64,000 nt of DNA from Mactromeris polynyma (taxonomy: Eukaryota > Mollusca > Bivalvia > Venerida > Mactridae): NCBI GenBank assembly GCA_032209605.1, contig JASFXZ010000005.1, forward strand, positions 17,908,860-17,972,859, read 5' to 3'. Shown here piece after piece: positions 26,401 through 36,617 of this stretch (positions are counted from its first letter, which is position 1; the number at the start of each line of letters is the position of its first letter). A program made the position numbers and the translations under genes. The notes below the pieces were generated by a model. The model was not told where the DNA came from, did no database searches, and saw only the letters and a list, made by a program, of their open reading frames with translations.

Positions 26401-29400
26401 CTATATGTAGTGGATACACTATTGCAATACACATCCTAGTATCAGGTTACTGATAAGCAATTATTAGTGAATGGTGTGGGAACACCATGGCGAATGTTTA
26501 TGATCTGTTGATAACACATTGAATACAAATGAAAACAAAAATAAAGCTTGATTAGGTGTAATGTATGTGTGTATATTTCAGAAAAATACATCAAAGACAC
26601 ACATCTGCTTCATACTTATTTTCTGGAATGTTCACAGCACAAATCTATACTTAAACCTTATAAATAGAATAAATGACTGCTTTTTTAGTGATAATCCATG
26701 ATTGTCTTAATATTTCATTGTCAACGGGTGTCATGATTTATGATTTAACAAATATTTCCAAATCTAAAACATGTTTTCTTTTTTTGTGTTTATAAACAGA
26801 AGAAATTAATTTTTAAAATTGGTGAATTGTACTGTGTTTTTTTTATATCATTGCAAAGCAAATTTGATTCTGTTTCAGAAAATATTTGGGTTGTATGCAA
26901 TAACATTAATAATGAATTAATTAGAGCAACTAAAATCAGTTAACCCCATTAACCCAAATTTCCCAGCGAGCTGCTGAGAATTTATTCAGCAGTGAGGGGT
27001 ATGATAAGCCATTAGGTAGCCAGTACGATAAGGGTTAACTTCTGTGATACCATTTTGAATATTAAGAAAAAACATACAGTGAAAAGTTGCAAAATGGATA
27101 TAAATGATAATTATAACATAAAACAAAGATCGTTTTCTACATGTAAATAGGCAGGAAACCATATCCGGCATTTCGATGATGGATTTTATAAATTGATCTG
27201 CTAGTGAACAGTCATTCATTTGATGAAATAGGGAATTCACAAAAATAACATTAAATGTGACAAGAGACATTTCGTGATAAGGCCGGTTATGCTTGTAAAT
27301 CAACATGCAAGAGTGGACGAAGTTGTAAGTACTAGCAACTGTGTGTTTTCCAAAGATATTGCTTTAAAAAAAAGTCCGGAAATATTAGTCGAGAAACACG
27401 TTCCTCTATTATTTTATTTGCGCTAACAAATCTCCATTAAACAAACGCAAGAGGTGGTTCCTCACATGCAGATTTCACTTCTAAGGAGGATTTTTTGAGG
27501 CGCTTTAGCTTCTCATTGTTATCATCGTCAACCGGATGGTCTACTCGAAGTACCGCCATATTCGTCGATACCATAGTGGTGTCCTTTTTATATTTCAGAC
27601 AAAGAATTGGTGCCTTACACACATGAATCAAATTTATTCATGAAGAACCATCCCATGATGATTATGGTAAGGCGTCAGTGCCTTCACTGTGTCTATGTTT
27701 CTCTGTGCCTTAACATTCACGTTATAAACAAGTTATTTATCTGTATCTCTGTACCCTCTGTGTTTACATCAAAAACAATTCAAAGTCCGATGGTAAAATG
27801 CTCAATTCAATGATACAAGAAATCACTTCTTAAAATTAGAATATTGGAGCGACAGTCTTACAAAATGTAAGTATTGCCTACCGGTCAAGTAGAAGAAGCA
27901 ACTTGCCACAATAAATGAAAAATATGTTCATGTACGTAAAAATGTATATTTATTTTTAAAGTACTAATGCGCCGAGCCACTATCGTGCCCCTGTCGTGTT
28001 ATATGTCATACAAAGCATAGGAATTTTGTATAAAATACCTTTTAATCTCACCAAACAACCATGACGAAATATGTGAATTTGACATATAATTTCGTACGGA
28101 GTTATTGTATTGGTAACGAATGTGTTTCTATATTTAGGTTGATTCGTCACGTGAGGAGCTCTTGGATCACCCATTGGTCACAGCACTTAGACGTCACAAA
28201 TGGAACAGCTTTGGTCGTTTCTTCTATTACCTAAGTTTTGTATCGTATCTGATATATCTGGCGTTCTTAACAGGATACATACTTGTCACACCGCCACCAT
28301 TTGTCGTGTAAGTTAATTGTTTCTGTAAAACTAACCGACAAAATTTGTGTCACAACTACATACTATTCTGTTCAAAACAGTAATTTTCGAGTTGTCATAA
28401 ATACATTTATCTACTCTAAAACAGATTAACATAGAAAATGACCCTTATATATTCGGACGATCGATTGCCTATTAGATAAAACCAATTGTAACTAGCGCAT
28501 GGGGGTTAGGCCAAATCGTCAATGTGAAAGTATACACGTGCAAGCACGGGTCAGTATGTTTTGTGTTTAACCAAATCAAACTTTCGGTCTGTATTGTCAG
28601 TAAGTAAATTACTTTTAAATAAAGTTAAATTCATTTAGATTAACCGGCCGTATTTAAAATGCCCTGGATTTCACAAAATTTACGTAATGACGAGTTGACA
28701 AGACCGATATGTCATCAAACCCACCCGTGATTCGTTTCCGAACAGCCACCGCCTTTGCATCTAACACCCTAGTACTCATAACAACTGAATTAACCGATCG
28801 TTACACGCGAGGCATTTCCGTTACCTGTTTCAAACCATTGCCAATCTTACTCTGTTTCAACATTATGATGCCACAAGTCACACAAATAGTGATACCGTAC
28901 ATGTCCTTAGGACCGCAATAACAGTAACTTTATTGACAGCCCAGTTATGAATTCCATCACATCCATTACAAAACAGATACATTTGGATTCAGTTATTTCA
29001 AGAAGTAGGTTATCATTGTCATTGTTTATTACTTGTAATCCAGATATTCTTTCTATTCTAGTTTCATTCATTTTATTATTCGCACCGTTGTCTTGTTCTT
29101 ATCCCTCATGTATTGAATTTGTTGCATGGGTGTTTTATATAAATGAAATATTTATTCAATACTTACGTAAGTAATTATTATTTTTACCTATCATGATGAT
29201 ATCCATGTGATGATGTCCATCTATAATTAAAATTTCAAATATCAATTTTCGATTTGTGTGACATCCGAAGTGTTTGCAAAGGGGCATTATTTATTTTCTC
29301 AGAAGGGACAAGGATTTTACTGGTATTGCCGGGGACTCGATTTGTGAACAATATGAAAACGATGGAGCAACCCAGCACATATTTGCAAAGATTGCAAAAT

Positions 29401-32400
29401 TTATCATACTCGTGTTGGATGTTCTGTATCTTATTAAAGAGGTATGTTTCATTGACCGAGCATGTGTCTGCTGTGTGGGTGCGTGTGATTGTGGCAATGT
29501 GCTGCCTGTATGTGTGGATGCGGTTGCATTTGGACACAATGACACAATTATAGGCACTACCTGCCGACTTGACAACAAGCCTGGCAAACAGTCTTAACAC
29601 CTATGATTTGATGAAATGTCGATTGTCTTGCTAGTATATAATGGTTCAGAAATTGATAATTGTACTAGAAACGTTTCACCGTTCTCTTCAGTTTCTACGA
29701 TATTGGTAGTAATCAATATAATTATATACTTGTACGAATTTAAGAATTTCATATTTGCATAATCTTATTTTGTCATCTAAAAGATAGAAAAATATAACTT
29801 AAAAGTTATGATACATATTATTGTGCAATTCAGTACTACAGAATATGTTTAATCTGTTTCTTTTTCAGTTTGTTCAGTTCATTCATGGAAAACTGAACTA
29901 TTTAAAACAAGTGGAGAATATGATGGAATTATCTGTATTTGTCTCCAGTTTCTTGTTGGTACTTGATATACAAAGCTGCCAAGCTACAACGGGTTATAGA
30001 ACGGTATGTTTTATATCATCATTATTCATTCTTGTCTTTGCTTACTCTCCTTTAGCATCGAGCGCTTATTCCGGTACTTTCATGTAACGGTAGTGGAATC
30101 AAAGCGCTGTGTTGGAGGGAAGTCTTTGTTATGGTTATCTGGGGTTACAGAGTCGTATTGTTAAATTATAAAACTGTAAAGCATACAGTGCGTCAGTTGC
30201 AGATATTTTAAGAAGCCAATGTAACATGACTGTAAAGATTTAACAGGTTTGTCTCAGCGTTACCGTATTTTGTTTTACCTCAACAATTGTTGTCATGCTT
30301 ACGTGGATAGTGGTAACAATAAATCTTGAAAAAAGATGGTCGGCGCAATCTGAAGCAAGCAAACTAATTGCTATCTGAAGGTTAATATTTGTTGCTTTGT
30401 ATCTTATTTCAGGACTGGCAATGGAACTTTGGCAGTGTTTCTATTGTATTGGCATGGATTGGGCTCGTGCTATACATTCAGAAGTTTCCAAAACTGGGAA
30501 TCTACGTTGTTATGTTTAGATACATCCTTTTTACATTCTTCAAGTTCTTCATTGTGTTCTTGTTGTTTATCATTGCCTTTGGTCTCGGTTTCTTCTGCCT
30601 TATTCAGAACCAGGTAGGGATTTTCTGAAAATATTGTTAAAAGACCAGCTCCATTGCTTATTAGCTGAATTTAAAATTGAATTAAATAATGGACTGTTGT
30701 CTCTTTTAGCTCGTCTATATACACAGAGCTCTAGGACAGCTATTGAGATCACTCGCTGTTTGCACAAAAAATAACCGCTAGAGGGAAGCGATCACTTTTC
30801 TTTCATGAACATAGGAATAACTTAACTTCTGGTCAGAAGCTACAAAATGTAATCCTATTTTGAAAAGGACGATCTCCTACCTATATTCTTTAAAATATTA
30901 GAATTCGTCTAAAACATGGCCAATAGGGGCTTGGTTATTTCCATATATGTATATTATAATATAGTGCGAGCTCTATCAACCTCGTGTGAGCCACCATGGC
31001 CTTTTGTTATATATCTGCAAACCTTGAGAGACTCGCCCAGCTAAAAATGTAAGCATTGTTTACTGATTTTGTCATGGTGACAACAGCTTGAGCTAGAATG
31101 TAGTATGGAACTGTTTCTATGTAGTAACTCGTGGCAACCCATTGCATTGTGGGACACGTTTCACATATCCTGTAACTTTCAGACACCATATAGTACAGCA
31201 TGGAACGCCATTATTCGAACAACTGTTATGATGATTGGAGAATTTGATTACAACGACATATTCCACGGAGAAGATGAAATGCATTATTGGTTAACTTATG
31301 TTCTCTTCTGTGCCTTCTTGGTCATCATGACCATCATTATCATGAATTTGTTGGTAGGTATTTTATGCAATTCAATTAATGTTTTTTTCTTACGACAAAT
31401 TATTTTTTATGCAAGTATGTTGATACCAATTATCACTAATCCATATTTGCCAACACTGGGTGCTAAAATGAAATATACCCTCAGGTTATAAATGATAATC
31501 TCATTCATTAATTGTTTTAACTTTTATAGTAAGGATTTGGACAGTCAGGATATTGTGTACATTTACAATCAATGCTTTCAAACCAAGTATGAACCTACAA
31601 AAAAAAACATATTTTCTGCTAAACAATTTAATGATCACTTATGATCATTAAAATAAATTTGGAATCTAACAATATTATTCTCCAATAACAGAGGCTATGT
31701 AAACCTACAACCATTGCTATTGTATCTTCAAGGTTGGTTTGGCTGTTGATGACATCAAAGGAGTACAAGATCAGGCTGCCTTAAAACGAATTGCAATGAA
31801 AGTAAGCATTTTATGGCATTTTATCTACAATATCCACACTAATGATTGGTTGATATTAATTGAGATACTAATTAACTATGTGTAAGGGACACCTGCTCAT
31901 TGATAGACATTGCATGGAGCCTCCATCAGCCTGGCCACTCACGTGCAACCACTCCACGTTATCCAAACTCTATACCTTGCCTAACATTCTTCAGCAGTTA
32001 ATGCAAAGCACATTGAATGTCATTAGTTGTGTAAACCATGTTTCCATAAAACTTAGTTATTTGGTAAGGATATGTGCTTTTTGTTTAATAACCTTTGTTC
32101 ACACTGACATATGTTATATAACATTATTAGCATTAACAATGACTTTAATGATGCTCAAAGATGAATGCAAATGTCAAATTACAGCAGAATTACAATTAGA
32201 AATTAAGAAAAATTAATTCTATAACATTTGATAGATTCAATTAAATTTGATCTACATGAGGTTGATCTGATCTATCCCAACGAAAGTTTTGAACAACTGG
32301 GCCATTATTCCAACAAACAAAACATAATTGATCATTATAATCACAATAATTAAAAAACTTTTAAGATTAAAGCTATGTTTTTGAGCGTTGATTAAAAAGG

Positions 32401-33406
32401 TCAGACGTTTTATTGTAAAAATGGATTACTGTCATCTTGATCTATGTAAATTCTGTGGTTGGCCATGTTTTCATTTTATTTTAATATTTCTATCCATATG
32501 TTAAGATTGTTTAAACTATACATACTTCTTCTTGTTAATAGGTTCAACTGGTACTTGATATTGAAAGAATAAACTTGCAGTTTACTAGCAGATATTACGA
32601 AAAGTATAAGTGCGAGTACTTTGATGATGTGGAGGAGATGACTGCTTCTATCAAACATTCAAAGGAGGTAAGCGAGTTATGTAATTGCTTACGGTTATTG
32701 ATTTAAAAACAGTAGTTGTATTTTGTTCTCTAAATGTTTCATTAATGTCTATTCTGAAATTAATGCATGCTACTTTTATACATGTATAACCAAGTGTGGA
32801 ACCTTTGCACTATCCCGAGTGTAGGCTACAAGTGGTGTTTATATCTAAACATGACAAGTGAGCATTTGTGTTAGGTGTATTTACTATTTACATAATTTAC
32901 ATGTGCATTGAAACATTTAACATACACATCAAAACATGCACTCTAGTGTACCACATTGTTATCTTATTCAAAGACTTATATAGTCAAAGTGAATGTAGCA
33001 TTGATAAAATTAAGGCACTGTTAGGGTGCAGTCAAAATGTGCAGTATGCTTTTAAATGTCTTGAACATGTTCTAGAAATGAATGAAGATATCGTGCAAGA
33101 AATGGGTATGAAAACATGCAATCAGTAACATTTTAGTACAATTTCCCATCATGTACTGTTCTTCACCGACACTCTTTGTATTGAGATTTAATATATCCTA
33201 GTTTTAGTATTAATCAATTTGTAGACATTTTGTGCATTTGATTTCAGTTTGAAGATCAGATGCAGAAAAGCCAACAGAAGATGATAAGGAAAGTGGATAA
33301 AGTTAAGAATACAGTGAAATCATTGAAATATGACATCGGCAAACTAGAAGATATGTTAGAACTCATTATGAAAGCTCAGGATATCAAGATGAGTACAGAT
33401 GACTGA
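8434..33406 (+). CDS. TRPA1-like ankyrin-repeat cation channel (copy 2, complete, 26 exons, 1,179 aa)
   Basis: TRPA channels are tetrameric plasma-membrane Ca2+-permeable channels acting in chemical and thermal nociception. Exons: 8434-8469, 8802-8918, 10094-10256, 11337-11461, 11777-11965, 12279-12500, 12730-12829, 13067-13262, 13653-13836, 14100-14207, 14770-14858, 15133-15279, 15800-15911, 18050-18189, 18528-18643, 18923-19108, 19465-19536, 27599-27666, 28138-28307, 29303-29441, 29869-30003, 30413-30613, 31183-31353, 31733-31801, 32542-32667, 33248-33406. Every junction is AG/GT and every phase matches, giving 3,540 nt including TGA. Human TRPA1 is about 1,119 aa, so the length fits. Domains: N-terminal 1-51, ankyrin block about 52-680, linker 681-790, S1-S6 with pore about 811-1062, TRP-helix-like segment 1063-1127, coiled coil 1128-1179. 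The weakest points are the start exon, the exon 6 acceptor and the exon 17 donor (gtttgt). Orthology within the TRPA subfamilies is not settled by eye. Confidence 0.9.
8675..8701 (+). CDS. Possible alternative first coding exon of TRPA1-like copy 2
   Basis: ATG plus eight codons (MLGPKPVYL) run straight into a GTACGT donor in phase 0, the phase needed to join the exon at 8,802. The peptide resembles the end of the other first exon (MASVAPEPPIYV): both have a P-x-x-Y-hydrophobic finish and the donor directly after it. Promoter-linked alternative N-termini are known for insect TrpA1. A chance match cannot be excluded because the exon is only 27 nt. Confidence 0.4.
10094..18643 (+). CDS. Ankyrin-repeat block of TRPA1-like copy 2 (exons 3-15)
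   Basis: Thirteen exons encode consecutive ankyrin repeats, each recognisable by a TPLHxAA helix start and a VVKLL..GAD-type end: for example EGLTPLHYAARYNHFHVVKL (exon 3), GLTALHHAALRG (exon 5), KMTPLHTAA and LSTPLHEAA (exon 6), NMTPLHLAANKGDLRIVQLL (exon 8), FTPLLLAACYGHAKSVELL (exon 9), NGPLHVAARLGHLRIVK (exon 10), NTALHLAAMGGHVKLVETL (exon 12) and TPLLLAAENGHADVVDYL (exon 14). A repeat in exon 4 is interrupted by a very basic tract (RVKRRRKKSKRSAV) before the next repeat resumes. The block is as long as in canonical TRPA1, which has 14-18 repeats. Confidence 0.9.
10265..10443. mobile_element. Short inverted-repeat element (pogo/Tigger-like MITE), copy A, in intron 3
   Basis: Ends are 'agtaaaacctcaata' and 'gaggtttgactgta', an inverted pair, next to TA dinucleotides. 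The body carries the repeated phrase 'ttgaggtggtct' and its complement. Related copies lie at 46,101-46,272 and 58,771-58,929. Terminal CAGT-AAACCTC with a TA target is the usual look of pogo/Tigger-derived non-autonomous elements. Confidence 0.7.
15912..18049 (+). other. Intron 13 of TRPA1-like copy 2
   Basis: A 2.1-kb intron without coding signs except the hairpin described separately. Bases 17,300-17,390 are less AT-rich than their surroundings and contain several TGACGTC / AACGTCA half sites; their meaning is unclear. Confidence 0.5.
17448..17553. repeat. Perfect 42-bp inverted repeat with 22-nt loop (hairpin) in intron 13
   Basis: Left arm 17,448-17,489 starts atatcagatggcttcctgtg. Right arm 17,512-17,553 is its exact reverse complement over all 42 bases. 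The loop is 17,490-17,511. A transcript of either strand would fold into an uninterrupted 42-bp duplex. It lies between TRPA1-like exons 13 and 14. Options are a small-RNA hairpin, a fresh inverted duplication or a tiny MITE. Confidence 0.9.
18923..27666 (+). CDS. Linker/pre-S1 exons 16-18 of TRPA1-like copy 2
   Basis: Exon 16 (18,923-19,108) encodes EVAEKVFDNCIDVQKPEEG and continues to a conserved FNFEFLDDLY segment, then a strongly basic lysine-rich end. Exon 17 (19,465-19,536) continues charged, ending RPFRRR. Exon 18 (27,599-27,666) encodes KELVPYTHESNLFMKNHPMM, the pre-S1 'NHP' segment seen before TRPA1 membrane domains. Exons 17 and 18 are separated by an 8,062-bp intron holding the Gypsy-like element. 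This linker corresponds to the region that carries reactive cysteines in vertebrate TRPA1; two cysteines are present in exon 16, but I cannot equate them residue by residue. Confidence 0.8.
21299..21394 (-). repeat. 3' LTR-like direct repeat and adjoining polypurine tract
   Basis: Counterpart of 25,911-26,010. On the minus strand it is preceded by A-G-rich sequence ending in a run of about nine G (plus strand C run near 21,396-21,404), placed as a polypurine tract primes plus-strand synthesis. This supports the element orientation and the LTR boundary. Confidence 0.65.
21621..22463 (-). CDS. Intact 280-codon ORF in the env position of the Gypsy element; zinc-finger-like C-terminal part
   Basis: I do not recognise this protein as a named family. 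It runs 280 codons without a stop although the neighbouring gag and pol are broken. The N-terminal part (ARRLAEYCGYFKSLF) and a later helix-rich stretch recall the general pattern of BTB/POZ-like folds, which is weak evidence. The C-terminal half has ordered Cys/His pairs: CAMC, then YCC, H-x2-C (VHEKC), and CSIC, suggesting a RING-like zinc site. No signal peptide or membrane segment is evident, so it is not a typical envelope protein. It lies between the pol remnant and the 3' repeat, on the same strand. It may be an accessory or captured gene. Confidence 0.55.
   Translation of the reverse strand: MEVKVCARRLAEYCGYFKSLFEFTNTSFLTMYNDLITSFVHTNTYSKRKALFFVKIFFQTFNEFEEIYFEDGLLQKLLEKIPIDILIDIVVYFQIIILEDQFKLFMADKNGDGQKFAILKCFYVHYEGTGYFENLFQLFKENVNLPNKMRKEPIEYFINITYKQFKGYKRYMRFKENLVKEKCAMCKKSKEFAYYNLGKYFKITYCCSSIVHEKCFENSVKGGDQCSICEDSPFCHKPGAYHVENLRKREEIVVANTTARYVIYGNLDLRKHIIHYNDIK
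22990..24373 (-). pseudogene. Reverse transcriptase and RNase H start of the Gypsy element (frameshifted)
   Basis: Segment 24,373-23,747 encodes the linker and RT fingers (IELIPIAIPIRSRQYPIRPN; YRMVIDYRHLNKI). A frameshift near 23,750 leads to segment 23,750-23,493 with the palm: FSKLDIKSAC, then NSLPFGYVNSPAYW and the catalytic box INYMDDILIF. Further fragments down to about 22,990 carry the thumb and the start of RNase H (VLFLGM-like and IEYGGRTLHA). Stops interrupt this last part. Confidence 0.85.
24612..24848 (-). pseudogene. Retroviral-type aspartic protease fragment of the Gypsy element
   Basis: Contains GLIDTGSSISCIQ, the catalytic DTG(S) motif of pepsin-like retroelement proteases, followed by a plausible flap and C-terminal strand. 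It is in a frame separate from gag and from the reverse transcriptase downstream. Confidence 0.75.
24940..25934 (-). pseudogene. Gag-like region of the Gypsy element (frameshifted)
   Basis: Two open segments in different frames (25,934-25,665 and 25,473-24,940). The first has a capsid-like start (KLSPFTGKDFESFSAFLTKF). The second continues GLRDEIRKQVLL and then a coiled-coil and a basic, Tyr/Arg-rich nucleocapsid region with a partial zinc knuckle (HVCQKCGYDRCRMG). The complete CCHC knuckle is not preserved in one frame. Retroelement structural protein, non-functional here. Confidence 0.7.
25911..26010 (-). repeat. 5' LTR-like direct repeat of the Gypsy element
   Basis: Shares 'aatagtttgtattattgaat', 'agtccactgggagtgcac' and 'attatattggtaacatagat' in order with 21,299-21,380, including a 7-8 bp indel. 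The outer limit near 26,010 is approximate. Confidence 0.7.
28138..31801 (+). CDS. Transmembrane and pore core of TRPA1-like copy 2 (exons 19-24)
   Basis: Exon 19 carries the EELLDHPLV pre-S1 motif and S1 (FFYYLSFVSYLIYLAFLTGY). Exon 20 has S2 (FIILVLDVLYLI), exon 21 S3 (ELSVFVSSFLLVLDI), and exon 22 S4 and S5 (FRYILFTFFKFFIVFLLFII). Exon 23 has the pore helix and filter with GEFDYND at residues 1024-1030, followed by S6. Exon 24 gives NLL/VGLAVDDIKGVQDQAALKRIAM across the junction, the TRPA 'NLLxGLAVxDI' S6-TRP signature. An acidic Asp/Glu pair in the filter agrees with a Ca2+-permeable pore. All six helices and the filter are intact, so the channel looks functional. Confidence 0.9.
32542..33406 (+). 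CDS. C-terminal TRP-proximal and coiled-coil exons (25-26) of TRPA1-like copy 2
   Basis: Exon 25 (32,542-32,667) starts VQLVLDIERINLQF and encodes the amphipathic segment after the TRP-like helix. Exon 26 (33,248-33,406) encodes the coiled coil (heptads in IGKLEDMLELIMKAQDI) and ends TDD-stop. The latter is the direct counterpart of 385-543 in copy 1. Confidence 0.88.
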
Positions 33407-34288
33407 TCAAATATATACCTTGATTGGTGAAACTTCAAACAGGGATGAACTAATTCAGGGAATGAAGCGTAGTTCAGAATAGTTCAACTTAAATTTATTT
33501 TGGAGATTCTCAATGTGATAGCTTGTGGCCACGAATACTACCAGGATCTATTAATGACAATAATTCATGTCAACCTGGATATAGTGGTCACCTGTCTATA
33601 GTGGTCACTTAATGCTAAGCCGGTTCTAGACAGGCTAGACTGTATGAATGTATAGAATGATACATAATGCTACGAAATCGGAAACTGTTGAAAATTTAAA
33701 AAAAACACATTTTATACAAAAATATATAATTTATTAACATATATCTGTTAAAGATCAAATACATGAACATTAAAAATTGACAGATAAAATGAATTCAATC
33801 AAATGACTATCCTACAATGCTATAAGATCAACTTGTATACCAGCTATGTTCCCTTAATTAACAAGTGCTACAAGAGTAAGAAGTATTACACAATTCTAAT
33901 GGCTTTACACTAATTGGTAAATCAGTCATTACAATAATAGTACAAATCATTGAGTCCATTAATGAAGAAAAAAAAATCAGATGTAAGTACTACATTATAC
34001 TCCAACTTTGACCTTGAGCATGAGTTATAGCGCACTACGACCTACACGAACCTACCAGAAATTAGAAGACTACAACATTAATTAACATCCCTAAACCTCT
34101 AAATATGAGCAATATATTGTTTTTCTTTACTTCCTAGATACCAATGCATAAGTTAAGGAATAAAAACAATTTTTTTTTTAGCTGCACGTGTTATTACACA
34201 TATGAACAAATGTATAAACTGCGCTCTACCACCAGGAGAAAAAAAACGTCATGTCGCTTGGTAACAACTTATCAATAGATATTGATGT

Positions 34289-34378
34289 CACACAGTATAT
34301 TAGACGCTCAGCTGGAGAGCAATGCAGTTTCCACACACAGTATATTAAACGCTCAGCTGTAGGGCAATGCAGTTTCCT
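34289..34378. repeat. 45-bp tandem duplication
   Basis: Two adjacent units sharing 'cacacagtatatta.acgctc' and 'gcaatgcagtttcc', 45 bp apart, differing at a few positions. Confidence 0.85.
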
Positions 34379-34734
34379 TTAAAAGTTACTGTATACAATG
34401 GTATAAGTCAATTTGCTACAATATCCTTTTACAAACAAAAAGGTAGATTAAGCAAGATTACAATCTTACACATGCAAATGGACGGACAAAATAAATAACG
34501 TGACCTAGCACACATACACATAGTACAGCAAACATTGAGACAGATTTATGTAAATAATACAACAAATAATATCAGACAGGCATTGCTATAGCAACGACCA
34601 AAAACCAAACAGGTAATGTCTACAAAACTTATTCCCTTCTTTTTCATAGTTTGCAGTTATACAACACATCTGATAGATAACTGTCAAGTATATACAATTA
34701 TTTAATAAGAGATGTTTGTAAAACATTATGCCCC

Positions 34735-34925
34735 CCTGTGACCTTGACCCTGTGACCCCAAAATCAATAGGGTTCCTATGCTACCCAAGATGAATGTGTG
34801 GAACAAGTTTGAGGATGATAGGTCAAGGGGTTCTTGAGTTATTGATCGGAAACGAAAAGGTTACAGACGGACTGACATGTGCAAACCAATATGCCCTTTC
34901 TTTTTTGAAGGGGGGCGGGGGTGGG
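34735..34925. repeat. Bivalve-type interspersed repeat
   Basis: Contains 'gtgaccttgaccctgtgacc', 'aaaatcaatagggttcctat', 'acccaagatgaatgtgtg' and 'ggtcaaggggttcttgagtt' and ends in a G-rich 'gggggtgggcataa'. I know this phrase order as a very abundant degenerate repeat in bivalve genomes. It has no coding capacity. Confidence 0.65.
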
Positions 34926-35996
34926 CATAACTAATAATCAAGATAAACTTAACTCAACAAAAGCGGTCTCCGAATAATCATAGAAGGGGCAAAACCAACC
35001 ATTGTGTGCAGTCAAAATAATATGTTCCTATTAAAATGAGTAAAATGATTGTGTAATGGAAATTCTTGAATATAAGTGAAACAGCAAGATCGTTGTCAAT
35101 TATAATTACATGTTTATCAATTATATTAAAACATCCATTATTTAACCATATCTTGCTTAACAAAAGTGTTGAGGAGAGAAAATGAATAGTTAATGAAAAA
35201 AAATATGAAATTGAACAGGACAAATGATTAGGCCATGTCATTTTATATTTTCGTAAAGCGTCCACTTGTGCCTATGTTTTGAGCTCTTTGAACCAAAAAA
35301 AAACAACATTTTTGTAAGTTTAAAAAATCGCCAAGGGAAGTAGCCGCTGTGTAGTATTTATGTATGTTTCTGTAAATAGTTTGTTAACTTGCATGTTTGA
35401 AAATAGTTATCGAAAACTAGTAATTTTTTCTGTTGGACATTAATGTTTTATATAGAAACTAGTTGTTTAGTTATAATTTTATCATGTTTACCTCATTAAA
35501 ACATGTGACACGATACATCGTCTATTATCTGTCTTTGGTGTTTTTTTTCCAAACGACTCTTGTGTTTTTCGAATAGGTAGCTAGGTTTCACGAACAAAGG
35601 TTGACACTTAACAAAAATAAAAACTGTATGGCCTTAATTGGTTCTTATGAGGGACCCCATATTTAAAGAAACCGATGATTCAAGGACAGTATGGTATACT
35701 GGCCATATTTTATAAGCTGAAGTTCATAGAAAGAATAAACAAAATTCAAACATATTGCAAACTTGTAAAACAACAACAGATACTTGTATCTGAAACTTAC
35801 AAGTTTTGTCACAATTTTTCATCATGAATTTATTCTAGCTTTACTTCATAATTATGTGTTCTCCCAGAATAATTCAATCCTACAATAATTTACAGAAAAA
35901 CATTTAAAGCACATGTAACATACACATTATATGTAATTGTTGGCACAGGTCATTAATTATGCTATTTAAAAAAAAAAGACACTCTTTTCAATAGAC

Positions 35997-36059
35997 AGTT
36001 CCGACATCTACAATATTTACCTCCCTTGTTCTTAATTATCATCCATTTGGATAGGCAAA
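35997..36059 (+). repeat. Left terminal inverted repeat of the 7.4-kb transposon
   Basis: Starts AGTTCC and matches the reverse complement of 43,370-43,432 with a core of more than 25 consecutive identical bases and scattered mismatches and small gaps elsewhere. Confidence 0.8.
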
Positions 36060-36617
36060 CTGATGGGCACTTAAAGTAGTTATTCCCAAATATGCGATAA
36101 TTGAAAAAATAACAAGAAAATTTGCATGTGACAACCACTTTTTCTTCAACTTTCTGAGCCAACTGCCCACATGAGCATAAAGAACAAGTTGATTTTTTAT
36201 CTGATTATTTTATCATCGTTTAAATTATATACGAGTCAATATCAAATTTGGTAGAAAAAGCTGTCTTTATACAATTTCTCCCAAAATAAAGATATTTGTG
36301 ATTTATTTTAGGTTGTGTATGATAAATCGGATAAGGTTCAATATATATAAATCAAGAAATACATTTAAAAGTATGTATGTTAAAAATATATAGTCGAAAT
36401 AAGTCCTCCAAACGCGCAAATTTAGCTGTCCCTATTTAGAAATTTCAACTTTGCTCCATTGTAGTCTATAGAAAGTATATTTTTTGTGGGAATATACATC
36501 ATTCCTATAAATATTGATGTTTTATTAGTTATATAAACAACAATTGATAACCTTATTTCCATTTTTTCTGATAATTTCTTTTGCAGAAAGTTGGTCCCTA
36601 ACATGTCGCACTTTATT

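Larger units (their letters stand above)
19537..27598 (+). other. Intron 17 of TRPA1-like copy 2, enlarged by a retroelement
   Basis: An 8,062-bp intron, by far the longest of the gene. Bases 21,299-26,010 are an antisense LTR element. The rest (19,537-21,298 and 26,011-27,598) is AT-rich non-coding DNA with a short GATA-like run near 20,455-20,467 and an inverted-end repeat near 26,938-27,042 ('cagttaacccc' ... 'aagggttaac'). Confidence 0.7.
33407..35996. other. Intergenic region after TRPA1-like copy 2
   Basis: No gene seen. It should include the 3' UTR of copy 2; ATTAAA occurs near 33,768 and AATAAA near 34,159, neither decisive. It contains a 45-bp direct duplication and a bivalve-type repeat (separate entries). 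The remainder is AT-rich with poly-A and poly-T runs. Confidence 0.5.

Noticed and set aside
29254..29600. Several overlapping open frames on both strands
   Set aside because: They are shadows of exon 20 (29,303-29,441), which carries S2 in the only frame that matches both splice phases.
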